DNA from: Patiriisocius marinus
Lineage (GTDB): Bacteria > Bacteroidota > Bacteroidia > Flavobacteriales > Flavobacteriaceae
Assembly: GCF_008974325.1 (NCBI RefSeq)
Contig: NZ_BKCG01000001.1
Coordinates: 992,001-1,056,000 of the forward strand
Length of the DNA: 64,000 nt
Reading direction: 5' to 3'
Both the position numbers and the translations under genes were made by a program. The notes beneath the pieces were generated by a model. The model ran no database searches. It was not told the DNA's origin and was given only the letters and a program-made list of their open reading frames with translations. Positions 17,196 through 26,884 of the stretch are shown here, piece after piece. Each line of letters begins with the position of its first letter. The stretch's first letter is position 1.

Positions 17196-20100
17196 ATGAA
17201 AGAAAAAATAGCAATCATCGGTATGTCTTCCCTTTTTCCGGGGTCTAAAACGTTACAAGAGTTTTGGAACAACCTGATGGATAAAAAAGACTTGACTGGT
17301 ATGGCAACAAAAGATGATTTTGGGGCAGATCCAGAACTCTTTTATCAAAAAGACAAAGGTGTAATAGACCGTTGTTACTCTTTGCGAGGAGGGTATATTA
17401 GAGATTATATTTTTAACAGTGCAGACTTTGGCTCTGAAGATTTAAGTGACTTAGACCAAATGTATCAGTGGGGTTTACAGGTTACCAAAGATGCCTTAAT
17501 ACACGGAGGCTATTGGGAAAATGACAAAGCTTTGGATACTTGTGGTGTAATCTTCGGAAACTTATCATTTCCGACGAAATCCTCTCATAAAATTCTTGCG
17601 CCTATGTATACTGAAACGCTCGAAAAAGGAATAAAAAATCTTTTGAGAGATGACAGTTTTAAAATGCCATCAACAGAATTTGACATTCCGAAGAACAATC
17701 CAATAGAAGGTGATGTTTCAGAATTGGTCAAAAAAATTATTGGTTTAAAAGGAACAAATTTCGATTTAGATGCTGCCTGTGCTTCCTCATTATATGCTAT
17801 AAAAATGGCTTGTGATGAGTTGCTAACAGGTAAAGCAGATATGATGTTGGCTGGAGCCGTTTGCTCTTCAGATCAATTATTTATTCACATGGGCTTTTCT
17901 ATTTTTCACGCCTATGCAGCACACGATAAAAAATACTCGCCATTAGATAAAGACTCTGCTGGCTTAGTGTCTTCTGAAGGTGCTGGGATGATTTTACTAA
18001 AACGTTTATCTGACGCAGAAAAAGATGGCGATAACATTATTGGTGTTATTTCTGGGATAGGATTATCTAACGATGGAGCAGGAAAGTTTTTATTAAGCCC
18101 TAACCCCAAAGGACAAACGTTAGCGTATGAAAGAGCTTATAACGGGAGTATTTCAAAAGAAGATACCTCGTATATAGAATGCCACGCAACAGGTACTCCG
18201 CTTGGTGATGTTACAGAAATAAACTCACTCGAAACCTTTTTTGGGGGCAACCCAGACAAGCTTCGTTTAGGTTCTGTAAAGTCAAATATGGGGCATATGT
18301 TAACGGCGGCAGGAATGCCAAGTTTAATGAAAGTTTTGCTCTCTATGGAACATAATGTTATTCCTCCGGGAATCAATATGTCTACGGCAATTCAGTCTGA
18401 AAAAGGATGGTTTAAGAGAGAACAAATAATAGAAGAACCTTTAAAATGGGAAACAAATTATAAACAAGCGGCTGTAAATTCTTTTGGTTTTGGAGGTACA
18501 AATGCCCATTTAGTGGTGGAGAATCATCACAAGGGAGAAAGCAAAATACATGAAGATGTTTCGTTAAAAGAGATGGCCATCACGAGTATGGAAGTTCATT
18601 TTGGCGATTGTAACAATCTCGATACTTTTTACAAATCTATTTTTGAGGGAAAACAGCATTTTTCTGAAATGCCACAAGATAGATGGAAAGGCTTTGAAAA
18701 GAACAATGATTTATTAGCTCAATTTGGATTGAATACTGAAACGTCACTTAAAGGAAACTTTATTGATGCCTTTGATATGGATTTAATGCGTTATAAAATC
18801 CAACCAAATGAAATAAGTACGATGGAACCTCAGCAGGCTTTAATTTTAAAAGTTGCTGATGAGGCCATCCAGAAATCAAGTTTAGAAAGAGGTGGAAACG
18901 TAGCAGTATTAATCGCTATGAATCCAGAATTAGCGATCCACCATTACCTAGCCCGTTGGGATAGCGAATGGCAATTAGACAAAGCGCTAGACAGTGCAGA
19001 GGTTGATTTAGATGAAGCACAAAGAGCAACACTTCTAGCGGAGTGTCGTAATATTTTATACCAAATAGGAAACGTACAAACACCAAGCCAGCATACTAGT
19101 TTTGTTGGTAATATAATGTCGAGTCGTATTTCTGCTTTATGGGATTTTAACGGCCCATCGTTTACGATTACCAATGGAGATAATGGAACAACAAGAGCTT
19201 TAGAGGTAGCACAAAATATGTTGTCTTTAGGCGAAGTTGATGCTGTTGTTGTGGGAGCTGTTGATTTTTCAGCAAGTATGGAAGCGGTGCTTTTACGAAA
19301 CTTAGTCGATGCGGTTAACCAAAACAAAAAACCTAGTTTGTCTTTTAATGCAGACGATTACGGCTGGTTAATTGGTGAAGGAGCATCTGCCATTGTTTTA
19401 AAGGCGAGTGATGCTATAAACGAGTATGACACTGTTTACGCGACAATTGATGCCATTGGAGATATACCAACAGATATAAATATTGCTTTACAAGAGTTAA
19501 TGGCTTCAGGTTTTTCGCAGGAAGATCAATTAGAACAAGAACAATTACTTGCAAATAATCCAAAGAACAAAGTAGCCTTAGGTTCTGTAAAAACTACTAT
19601 TGGGCATACTTTTGCAGCTTCTGGATTGGCTGCTATTGTTAAAACGGCGCTATGTGTGTATCATCAATTTATTCCAGGGATTCCAAACTGGAATGCTGCG
19701 AAAAACGATTTATTTAAAAACAGTCACTACTATTTTCCTAATCAATCAAGACCTTGGGTAAATGAAGGCGAAAAACCTAGACAAGCACTTGTTAATCTAA
19801 GTGCAAATTGTAGAGTTAAACTTTCGGAAGTGATATTTCCGAAGCAACAACAAATAGATAATTTTTTACAAAAACATTTATTTGTTTTAAAAGGAAACAC
19901 GCAAAACGAATTACAAGAAAGCTTAAACTTAATTAGCAAAGCTATTCTTGAAAACGACCTAGAATTTGTTGCGCAAACGTTTTTTGATAAAGCTTCTAAA
20001 GCAAAAGCAACATACCGTATTGTTTTAATTGCTTCTACTGTCAAATCAATACAACAAGACATCCGTTTTATTGAAAGAAAACTAGAAGAAGCGTTTGCAA

Positions 20101-23100
20101 ATACTACCGATATTAAATTGCCAAGCGGATCATTTTTTAGTCCGAACCCAAGTGCCACTAAAGGAGATTTAGCATTTGTGTATCCAGGTTCGGCAACTAG
20201 TTATGAAGGATTAGGGCAAGATTTATTTCAATTTTTCCCAAATCTTTTGAGTGATTTTGAACATCAAATACTAAATTTAAAAGACTTCTTTGGCTTAGAT
20301 TATTTATTCCCTAAAAAGCAAAATAGCGCAACACCTTCACCTAATATTCAAGACGACGCAATTTCTATGATGTCTGCGGGAGTGCTATATGCAACGTTGT
20401 ACACTCATATTTTAAGAGAATATTTCGGCGTAAAGCCAAAAGCTGCTATGGGATATTCAATGGGCGAATGTAGCTCTATGTGGTATGCCTTTGGGATATG
20501 GAATCCAAGTGAAGGCACTAAAATATTTAGAAATTCTCCCATATTTAAAAACAAGTTTTCTGGTGATTTAGAATTGCTAGCAGATGAGTGGAATATTAGT
20601 ACAAAAGAAGCTAAAGCAAGATGGCAAAGTTGGATTTTATTAGAAACGAAAGAAAAGGTTGAAGCCGAAATATCCAAGTTTGATAAAGTGTCCATCACTT
20701 TTGTAAACTCTGAAAAGGAGTTAATTATTTCGGGAGATAAAAACCAATGTGAGGCGTTAATTGCTACTCTTAATTGTGCTTCGGTATTGGTTCCATTTCA
20801 AAATATTATCCATAATGAATTCTGTAAAAAAGAATACCACGGACTTATTGAAATGCACAATTTCCCTTTAGAAAACAATCCTGAAATTGATTTTTACTCA
20901 AGTTTAACGGGTGATAAAATATCGATGGATTCGCTTTCAATTGCTGAGAACTCGACAGAGGTTTGTTATAAAACAGTCGATTTTCCCGCTTTTGCAAAAA
21001 AGATGTCGTCAAATGGATTTAGCACATTTGTGGAGCTTGGGCCAAATAGTACTTGTACTAACTGGATAAAAGATACGCTAGACCAAAACACACATTCGGC
21101 CAGTGCAATTGATAAAAAAGGGACGAGTTCAATACAGTCTTTATATGAGTGTTTAGCACAATTAATTTCTAACGGAATTGACATTGATTTGAGTTTATTA
21201 TACCCTAATAAAAATCAAAAGGATGTAAAAAAGCGCTTTACTAAAAAAGTAAAAACAGGAGGAAGACAAGTATTTGATGTGTTACTTTCTGATGAAATGA
21301 AATCACAGTTTGCAACTATTAAACGAAAAGAAAAAGTAGAAAACACTACAAAAAATTCAGGCTTAAATGTGCCGAAAACTTCAACACCTATAGTAGATAA
21401 AACAACTAGTATGATAGATACTCAAATAACAAAAAACGCCACAAAAATGGGTGAAAATGGTTTGAAATTACAAGATTATAATGATCCAAATCATTTAAAA
21501 GATAAAAATATCATTTTCACAAAAGAAGATTTAATTGAATTTTCTGAAGGGAAAATCGGTACTGTTTTTGGAGCAGAATATAACGTTATTGACCAATATA
21601 AACGAAGAGTGATGTTGCCGATGGATCCTTATTTATTGGTAAGTAGGGTTACAGGGTTAAATGCAAAATTAGGAGAGTATAAACCTTCTACAATGCAAAC
21701 GGAGTATGATATTCCTTACAATTCTGGTTACGCTACTGATACGCAAATTCCTTGGGCAGTGTCTGTGGAATCTGGGCAATGTGATTTAATGTTGATTTCT
21801 TATTTAGGAATTGATCTTGAAAACAAAGGAGAGTATGTGTATCGATTATTAGATTGTACTTTAACTTTCTTGGATGATTTACCATTTGAAGGGCAAACAT
21901 TACGATATGATATTGCTATAAATTCATTTGTTAGAAATGGACGGAATCTTTTGTTTTTCTTCAGTTATGAGTGTTTTGTTGAAGATCGCATGGTATTAAA
22001 AATGACCAATGGTGTCGCTGGTTTTTTTACTGACGAAGAGTTAGAAAAAGGAAATGGTGTTGTCTATACAGATAGTGAAAAGAATGCTTTATTAAATGTT
22101 GAAAAGAAGAAATTTATTCCTTTTTTAACTACAAAAAAGACTTCTTTTAATATTGAAGATTTAAGACATCTCATCAATGGAGACGCTCATAAATGTTTTG
22201 ATGATATATCATATTTCCCAAATGGAAGAAATGAATCAATAAGACTAGCACCAGAAAAAATGTTGATGCTAGATCGAATTACGAAAGCAGATGTTCACGG
22301 AGGCGCGTATGGTTTAGGAGAAATTATCGCCGAAAAAGACCTGAGTCCTGATGATTGGTATTTCCCGTGTCATTTTAGAGATGATGAGGTTTTAGCAGGC
22401 TCTCTACAAGCAGAAGGTGGCGGAAACTTATTGCGTTTCTTTATGATGATGCTAGGGTTACAACGGCTTAAAAAAGATGCCCGTTTTCAACCTATTTATG
22501 GAATTCCACAAAAGGTACGATGTAGAAAAGAAGTAACACCAAACGATAAAAAATTAGTGTATCGTCTAGTAGTTAAAGATATTGGACTATTGCCAGATCC
22601 TTATGTAATTGGAGATCTAGAGATTATTGTAGATGGAGTAATTACGGTACATTTTGCTAATCTAGGTTTACAATTAAGAGAAAAAGACAACCCAAAATAC
22701 TTAGAGCAACCTAAAAAAATAACAGAGAACGTATTATTAAACGAAACAGATATTGAGACTTTTGCTTTAGGAAGATTAGCAGATTGTTTTGGTCCTGAAT
22801 ATGCTGTTTATGACAATAGAGCGTTATCACGCCAGCCAAATACAGATTTACAAGTAGTAAGCCGTGTTATTAAAATTGATGGTGAACGTTTTGATTTTTC
22901 AAAGCCAACTAACATTTGGACGGAGTATGACGTGCCTCAAGATGTGTGGTATTACAAACAAAATGCATCTATGACAATGCCTTATGCGGTGTTAATGGAA
23001 ATTGCATTACAGCCTTGTGGACTTTTGGGTGCATATTTAGGAAGTACATTACAATTTCCGGAGAAAGATTTATACTTTAGAAACTTAGATGGTGATGGAG

Positions 23101-23882
23101 AAATGTTCGACTTACCAATGGGTACTGACTTTAGAGGAAAGGTGATTAAAAATACATCTACACTAACATCTTCAACATCCTTAGGTGGTTTTGTAATTCA
23201 GAAATACTTGTTTGAAGTATCGGTTGAGGGACACGTTTTTTATAAAGGATTCTCTTCATTTGGATTTTTTCCGCAGGAAGCATTAGCACAACAAGTAGGA
23301 TTAGACAAAGGGGAAGATGTACCAGCGTGGTATGTTCAAAACAAGTTGACACCGAAGGATTATTTCCAAATAAAACTAGATTCTTTATATGCAAAAATGA
23401 AGTTGTATAAAGAGAATGACAAAGCAAGTATGTTTCGTTTAGCCGAAGACCAACTGGACTTATTAGACAGTGGTTTAGTGGTTAAAAATGGTGGTGAGTT
23501 TGGAAACGGATACATTCACTGTTCAAAAGAAATACATACCTACGATTGGTTTTTCACGTGTCATTTTTATTCTGATCCTGTGATGCCAGGTTCTTTAGGC
23601 GTAGAGGCAATTTCACAAGCAATGCAGTTATTTGCACTTCAGCAAGATTTAGGAAAAGACTTTAAAAATCCGCGTTTTGTTCAAGTAGAGAACAACAAAA
23701 CCGAATGGAAATACCGTGGTCAAATAAAGATCAATGTGGAGAACATGCATCTAGAAGTGCATTTTAAAACTATTGAAAAACGAGGAGATACTTTAGTACT
23801 AATTGCTAATGCATACCTCTGGAATGAAGGAACTAGAATCTACCAATTAACAGACTTGGCTCTAGGAATTCAAGAAGCTTAA
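17196..23882 (+). CDS. pfaC: PUFA synthase PfaC with built-in PfaB-like acyltransferase: KS-CLF-AT-DH-DH
   Basis: This is a single protein of 2228 residues. A ketosynthase (about 1-445) has Cys195 (DAACASS), HATGTPLGD and KSNMGHM. A chain-length-factor-like KS follows (about 455-905), in which the active-site Cys is replaced by Asp662 (TNGDNGTT). Next is an acyltransferase (about 1000-1340) with Ser1088 in GYSMGE, then a linker. Two FabA-like dehydratase/isomerase regions follow: His1726 in CHFRDDEVLAGS, and His2123 in CHFYSDPVMPGSLGVEA. In gammaproteobacterial EPA/DHA clusters the AT is in a separate PfaB; here it lies between CLF and DH, as in other described multidomain versions. The gene starts 39 bases after the KR-DH frame. 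The DH domains make the cis double bonds. Confidence 0.94.
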   Translation: MKEKIAIIGMSSLFPGSKTLQEFWNNLMDKKDLTGMATKDDFGADPELFYQKDKGVIDRCYSLRGGYIRDYIFNSADFGSEDLSDLDQMYQWGLQVTKDALIHGGYWENDKALDTCGVIFGNLSFPTKSSHKILAPMYTETLEKGIKNLLRDDSFKMPSTEFDIPKNNPIEGDVSELVKKIIGLKGTNFDLDAACASSLYAIKMACDELLTGKADMMLAGAVCSSDQLFIHMGFSIFHAYAAHDKKYSPLDKDSAGLVSSEGAGMILLKRLSDAEKDGDNIIGVISGIGLSNDGAGKFLLSPNPKGQTLAYERAYNGSISKEDTSYIECHATGTPLGDVTEINSLETFFGGNPDKLRLGSVKSNMGHMLTAAGMPSLMKVLLSMEHNVIPPGINMSTAIQSEKGWFKREQIIEEPLKWETNYKQAAVNSFGFGGTNAHLVVENHHKGESKIHEDVSLKEMAITSMEVHFGDCNNLDTFYKSIFEGKQHFSEMPQDRWKGFEKNNDLLAQFGLNTETSLKGNFIDAFDMDLMRYKIQPNEISTMEPQQALILKVADEAIQKSSLERGGNVAVLIAMNPELAIHHYLARWDSEWQLDKALDSAEVDLDEAQRATLLAECRNILYQIGNVQTPSQHTSFVGNIMSSRISALWDFNGPSFTITNGDNGTTRALEVAQNMLSLGEVDAVVVGAVDFSASMEAVLLRNLVDAVNQNKKPSLSFNADDYGWLIGEGASAIVLKASDAINEYDTVYATIDAIGDIPTDINIALQELMASGFSQEDQLEQEQLLANNPKNKVALGSVKTTIGHTFAASGLAAIVKTALCVYHQFIPGIPNWNAAKNDLFKNSHYYFPNQSRPWVNEGEKPRQALVNLSANCRVKLSEVIFPKQQQIDNFLQKHLFVLKGNTQNELQESLNLISKAILENDLEFVAQTFFDKASKAKATYRIVLIASTVKSIQQDIRFIERKLEEAFANTTDIKLPSGSFFSPNPSATKGDLAFVYPGSATSYEGLGQDLFQFFPNLLSDFEHQILNLKDFFGLDYLFPKKQNSATPSPNIQDDAISMMSAGVLYATLYTHILREYFGVKPKAAMGYSMGECSSMWYAFGIWNPSEGTKIFRNSPIFKNKFSGDLELLADEWNISTKEAKARWQSWILLETKEKVEAEISKFDKVSITFVNSEKELIISGDKNQCEALIATLNCASVLVPFQNIIHNEFCKKEYHGLIEMHNFPLENNPEIDFYSSLTGDKISMDSLSIAENSTEVCYKTVDFPAFAKKMSSNGFSTFVELGPNSTCTNWIKDTLDQNTHSASAIDKKGTSSIQSLYECLAQLISNGIDIDLSLLYPNKNQKDVKKRFTKKVKTGGRQVFDVLLSDEMKSQFATIKRKEKVENTTKNSGLNVPKTSTPIVDKTTSMIDTQITKNATKMGENGLKLQDYNDPNHLKDKNIIFTKEDLIEFSEGKIGTVFGAEYNVIDQYKRRVMLPMDPYLLVSRVTGLNAKLGEYKPSTMQTEYDIPYNSGYATDTQIPWAVSVESGQCDLMLISYLGIDLENKGEYVYRLLDCTLTFLDDLPFEGQTLRYDIAINSFVRNGRNLLFFFSYECFVEDRMVLKMTNGVAGFFTDEELEKGNGVVYTDSEKNALLNVEKKKFIPFLTTKKTSFNIEDLRHLINGDAHKCFDDISYFPNGRNESIRLAPEKMLMLDRITKADVHGGAYGLGEIIAEKDLSPDDWYFPCHFRDDEVLAGSLQAEGGGNLLRFFMMMLGLQRLKKDARFQPIYGIPQKVRCRKEVTPNDKKLVYRLVVKDIGLLPDPYVIGDLEIIVDGVITVHFANLGLQLREKDNPKYLEQPKKITENVLLNETDIETFALGRLADCFGPEYAVYDNRALSRQPNTDLQVVSRVIKIDGERFDFSKPTNIWTEYDVPQDVWYYKQNASMTMPYAVLMEIALQPCGLLGAYLGSTLQFPEKDLYFRNLDGDGEMFDLPMGTDFRGKVIKNTSTLTSSTSLGGFVIQKYLFEVSVEGHVFYKGFSSFGFFPQEALAQQVGLDKGEDVPAWYVQNKLTPKDYFQIKLDSLYAKMKLYKENDKASMFRLAEDQLDLLDSGLVVKNGGEFGNGYIHCSKEIHTYDWFFTCHFYSDPVMPGSLGVEAISQAMQLFALQQDLGKDFKNPRFVQVENNKTEWKYRGQIKINVENMHLEVHFKTIEKRGDTLVLIANAYLWNEGTRIYQLTDLALGIQEA

Positions 23883-23966
23883 AAGAACTAATTATATAAC
23901 AAATATTTAGCATTTCAGAAAAAATTAAAAATAACTATAAGAAATGCCAAAATCAAAATATAAAAG

Positions 23967-25544
23967 ATGATTAATTTAAAATGGATAGGATCTCCTAGAG
24001 AGATTTCATTTGACTTAAAAGGGATGTCTGATAAATTGAAAAACACTTCGATACCTTGTTACGTAGTGAAAGATTTATCAGGGCGAACTGGAATTACAAA
24101 TACAGGAACAATTCAGTCTGAAGGAAAAGGACTATTTCTTGAAGCGATAGTGCCTGCGTTTACTGCAGAAGATTTTGGAGATACTTCTTTTAAAGCAGAT
24201 TACAGCTTAAAGTATGCTTACAAAGGTGGCGCCATGGCAAATGGAATTGCATCAACTGATATGGTCATCGCTTTAGGAAAAAAACAAATGATAGGTTCGT
24301 TTGGTGCCGCAGGGATGATTCCTTCGCGTGTACAAGAAGCGATTGCGACGATTCAGAAAGCATTGCCAACTCAAGCATATGCTTGTAACCTTATCCACAG
24401 TCCTATTGAAAAGGCGCTCGAAGAGGGAGCAGTAAACTTATATATTGAACACGGTGTGAAAGTGGTGGAAGCTTCGGCATACATGAACTTATCTGAACAG
24501 ATTGTAAAATATAGAGCTGTAGGGTTAAGCTTAGATGCTGATGGCGAAATTGTCATAGGAAATAAAGTGATAGGTAAAGTTTCTAGAAAGGAAGTAGCAT
24601 TACGTTTTATGTCGCCGGCACCTATTCAATTTTTAGACAAATTGTTAGCTGCAGGAAAAATAACACAGCAACAATATGAGTTGGCTCAAAAAGTACCAAT
24701 GGCAGATGATATAACGGTAGAGGCTGACTCTGGCGGACATACAGACAATCGTCCGTTAGTGGTATTATTCCCTATCATTTTACAATTGAGAGATGAAATT
24801 CAGAAAAAATACAACTATAAAAAACAGATTAGAGTAGGTGCTGCTGGTGGAATAGGAACCCCAGCTTCTGCCTTAGCTGCATTTAGTATGGGTGCCGCTT
24901 ACATAGTAACAGGATCTATTAATCAAGCCTGTGTAGAATCTGGAACATCAGATAACGTAAAGGAGTTACTCTCTAAAGTAGCCTCAACAGATGTAACAAT
25001 GGCACCAGCGTCAGATATGTTTGAGCTAGGCGTAGAATTACAAGTTTTAAAACGCGGAACCTTATTTGGTGCTAGAGCGAAAAAACTATATGAAGTATAC
25101 ACGCGTTACGAGGGTATTGATGATATACCTGCAGAAGAAAGATTAAAACTGGAAACAAAAACCTTTAAAATGCCTTTAGAAAAGGTGTGGGAAGGTTGTG
25201 TTAGTTTTTTTGAAGAAAGAGATCCTGAGCAAATAGAAAAAGCACAAGGAAACCCTAAACGAAAAATGGCTTTAATTTTCCGTTGGTATTTAGGACTATC
25301 ATCTAATTGGGCCAATGCGGGTGATCCAGATAGAGTTATGGATTATCAAATATGGTGTGGCCCAGCAATGGGTGCCTTTAACGAGTGGACTAAAGATTCA
25401 TACTTAAGTGAAGCAACAAATAGAAAAGTTGCAGAGGTAGCCATTCACTTATTAGAGGGAGCTGCATATTTACACAGAATAAACACTATTAAAGATCAGG
25501 GTGTAAATCTACCTCTTGAACTGTTACATTTAAATATTGAATAA
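23967..25544 (+). CDS. pfaD: PUFA synthase PfaD, FMN-dependent enoyl reductase
   Basis: This 525-residue TIM-barrel protein is related to nitronate monooxygenase/FabK. It acts in trans as the enoyl reductase of PUFA synthases. Characteristic stretches are AMANGIASTDMVIALGK, the flavin-binding EADSGGHTDNRP and VGAAGGIGTPASALAAF, and GARAKKLYEVYTRYEGI in the C-terminal part. It ends the pfa transcript; an intrinsic terminator follows 22 bases after the stop. The 84-base gap from pfaC shows no obvious promoter. Confidence 0.96.
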   Translation: MINLKWIGSPREISFDLKGMSDKLKNTSIPCYVVKDLSGRTGITNTGTIQSEGKGLFLEAIVPAFTAEDFGDTSFKADYSLKYAYKGGAMANGIASTDMVIALGKKQMIGSFGAAGMIPSRVQEAIATIQKALPTQAYACNLIHSPIEKALEEGAVNLYIEHGVKVVEASAYMNLSEQIVKYRAVGLSLDADGEIVIGNKVIGKVSRKEVALRFMSPAPIQFLDKLLAAGKITQQQYELAQKVPMADDITVEADSGGHTDNRPLVVLFPIILQLRDEIQKKYNYKKQIRVGAAGGIGTPASALAAFSMGAAYIVTGSINQACVESGTSDNVKELLSKVASTDVTMAPASDMFELGVELQVLKRGTLFGARAKKLYEVYTRYEGIDDIPAEERLKLETKTFKMPLEKVWEGCVSFFEERDPEQIEKAQGNPKRKMALIFRWYLGLSSNWANAGDPDRVMDYQIWCGPAMGAFNEWTKDSYLSEATNRKVAEVAIHLLEGAAYLHRINTIKDQGVNLPLELLHLNIE

Positions 25545-25566
25545 AAACTACCGCAATCAATTACTT

Positions 25567-25598
25567 AAGCCTTCACAGAAATGTGAGGGTTTTTTTAT
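25567..25598 (+). terminator. Terminator after pfaD; second copy of the flanking direct repeat
   Basis: The hairpin CCTTCACA-GAAA-TGTGAGG plus seven T residues is an intrinsic terminator for the pfa transcript. It repeats the sequence found after tRNA-Asn at 8859-8891: the first 23 bases are identical, and the copy lacks one C before the T-run. Confidence 0.85.
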
Positions 25599-25609
25599 TA
25601 CTACTTAAT

Positions 25610-26323
25610 TTACTCCGTTTCGACACATATATATTTGTCAATCATATATTTAGTAATGGGTTTAAGTGTTTTTCCAGTTTCCGGATGCCGTCCAAGATCT
25701 GTGAAATATTCAAGCTCTTTATCCTTGTTTTTACCATACCATAAATTCACGCTACCATTTTCATTATAAAATGGGTAGTTACAAGAAGGTTTTATTCTGT
25801 TGAAGTTTTTAATGCGATCTTCCTTGTAGATTTTATATTGCTTCACTTGGTATTTTTCCGCATCAAAATCAACTTCCACATAGCGATCCTTTTGCCAGAT
25901 CATCCACCTTGCTTTGTCGATAGAAATATATACAATTGTAGCAATGGTAATAAGTAACGTTAATACAATGACAAAAATATTCTTCTTTTTTTTAGCTGAA
26001 ATATTAAATCTATTCAACTCTTCGCGTGCTTTTGAAGCTACACTGTGTTTAAAATAAAAATCTGGGAAATCTTCACACCCTAAATATTTACATAGGGCAT
26101 CGACCACTTGTGGTTGTTTAATTTCAATACTTGAGGTTTCAGTGTTGATAGCTAATTTGTAAAGGTCACGTAGACTTCGTTCACCAAAAGTGAAGTTATT
26201 GATTCGATAGATTTCATCAGAAAGATAGATGGCACACCTACTATTTGATGGGGCTTTACCACTTAGTTTAGTGATGTCTACTTCAGCTTTGCTAAACGAT
26301 TTAAGAATAATTTGCTTGTGCAT
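25610..26323 (-). CDS. Membrane-anchored protein of unknown function
   Basis: This 237-residue protein has a soluble N-terminal domain of about 120 residues, a basic stretch (SAKKKKN), one membrane helix (about 122-142, IFVIVLTLLITIATIVYISI) and a C-terminal domain outside the membrane. The C-terminal domain is rich in Tyr, Lys and Asp and contains WYGKNKDKELEYFTDLGRHP and GKTLKPITKYMIDKYI. The N-terminal part (CAIYLSDEIYRINNFTF, then a helical segment) could be a small DNA- or protein-binding domain, but I cannot assign it. It converges on pfaD and is divergent from the kinase operon. I do not recognise the family. Confidence 0.7.
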   Translation of the reverse strand: MHKQIILKSFSKAEVDITKLSGKAPSNSRCAIYLSDEIYRINNFTFGERSLRDLYKLAINTETSSIEIKQPQVVDALCKYLGCEDFPDFYFKHSVASKAREELNRFNISAKKKKNIFVIVLTLLITIATIVYISIDKARWMIWQKDRYVEVDFDAEKYQVKQYKIYKEDRIKNFNRIKPSCNYPFYNENGSVNLWYGKNKDKELEYFTDLGRHPETGKTLKPITKYMIDKYICVETE

Positions 26324-26685
26324 AGTGGTCTGTTTTTCGAGGGTTTCACATACATTTTAATTCAAATTTTTATTGGAAAATTCTTTCCAAAAGCTTTCCG
26401 AATCTTTTCCATTTCTTCTTTTAAATCGTCCTTTTATTTGCTTCAGAATTAATCTAGAACTCTTTTGTATAGAGTTTTTTAGACAGCTGTTTTTTCTATA
26501 AGGAAGTAGTAAAAGCATCGTGATGTACATTGTTGAGAAGTTGTACTTCACATTGCTTTTCACTTTCCACTTCTCAATCTGGAGAGAGACGTCTCCCTAT
26601 TTAAAAGCGATTTGTATCGCACTGATTTCAAAACAATTAATAATCTGGATAGCCACAGGTATGTCCAATTTAAAAGAAAATAAAG
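26324..26685. other. Intergenic region with palindromes upstream of the small lipoprotein gene
   Basis: No convincing gene lies in these 362 bases; open frames on both strands have poor composition and overlap the small lipoprotein gene out of frame. Two structured elements are visible: the perfect 10-bp palindrome GAGACGTCTC (26586-26595), and a hairpin GCGAT-TTGT-ATCGC (26607-26620). They lie 65-100 bases before the lipoprotein ATG and could be an operator or a leader-RNA structure. Confidence 0.45.
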
Positions 26686-26844
26686 ATGAAAAAATTAGCA
26701 TTTATCATGGTTACGGTTTTCCTCAATACAGCGTTGTTTTCTTGCACGCCAAACAGTATTGTTGAAAACTCTACAGAACAAGCTTGTTGTGATGGGGAAG
26801 ATAATAAACCACCACCACCACCTCCACCGCCAAGTGATGATTAA
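26686..26844 (+). CDS. Tiny proline-tailed lipoprotein (52 aa)
   Basis: The frame ATG 26686 to TAA 26844 encodes 52 residues: a lipoprotein signal (MKKLAFIMVTVFLNTALFSC, lipidated Cys20), a short linker, a paired cysteine (ACCDGED) and a run of eight prolines ending PSDD. The signal sequence and in-frame coding make it a credible gene. It ends 40 bases before a TPR sensor kinase gene and is probably co-transcribed with it, so it may be a surface or periplasmic partner or peptide ligand of that kinase; this is inference. No known function. Confidence 0.75.
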   Translation: MKKLAFIMVTVFLNTALFSCTPNSIVENSTEQACCDGEDNKPPPPPPPPSDD

Positions 26845-26884
26845 AATTATTAGCTAGAAAGAATATTGTTATTACTTTAGAGGA

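Noticed and set aside
8976-25544. Integrase or insertion sequence expected for a pfa island
   Set aside because: I found no transposase, recombinase or terminal inverted repeats in the block; the island idea rests only on the tRNA and the repeated terminator.
26520-26765. 81-codon open frame on the plus strand before the kinase operon
   Set aside because: It overlaps the small lipoprotein gene out of frame and has no signal or domain features. The lipoprotein frame (26686-26844) has a clear lipobox and is preferred.
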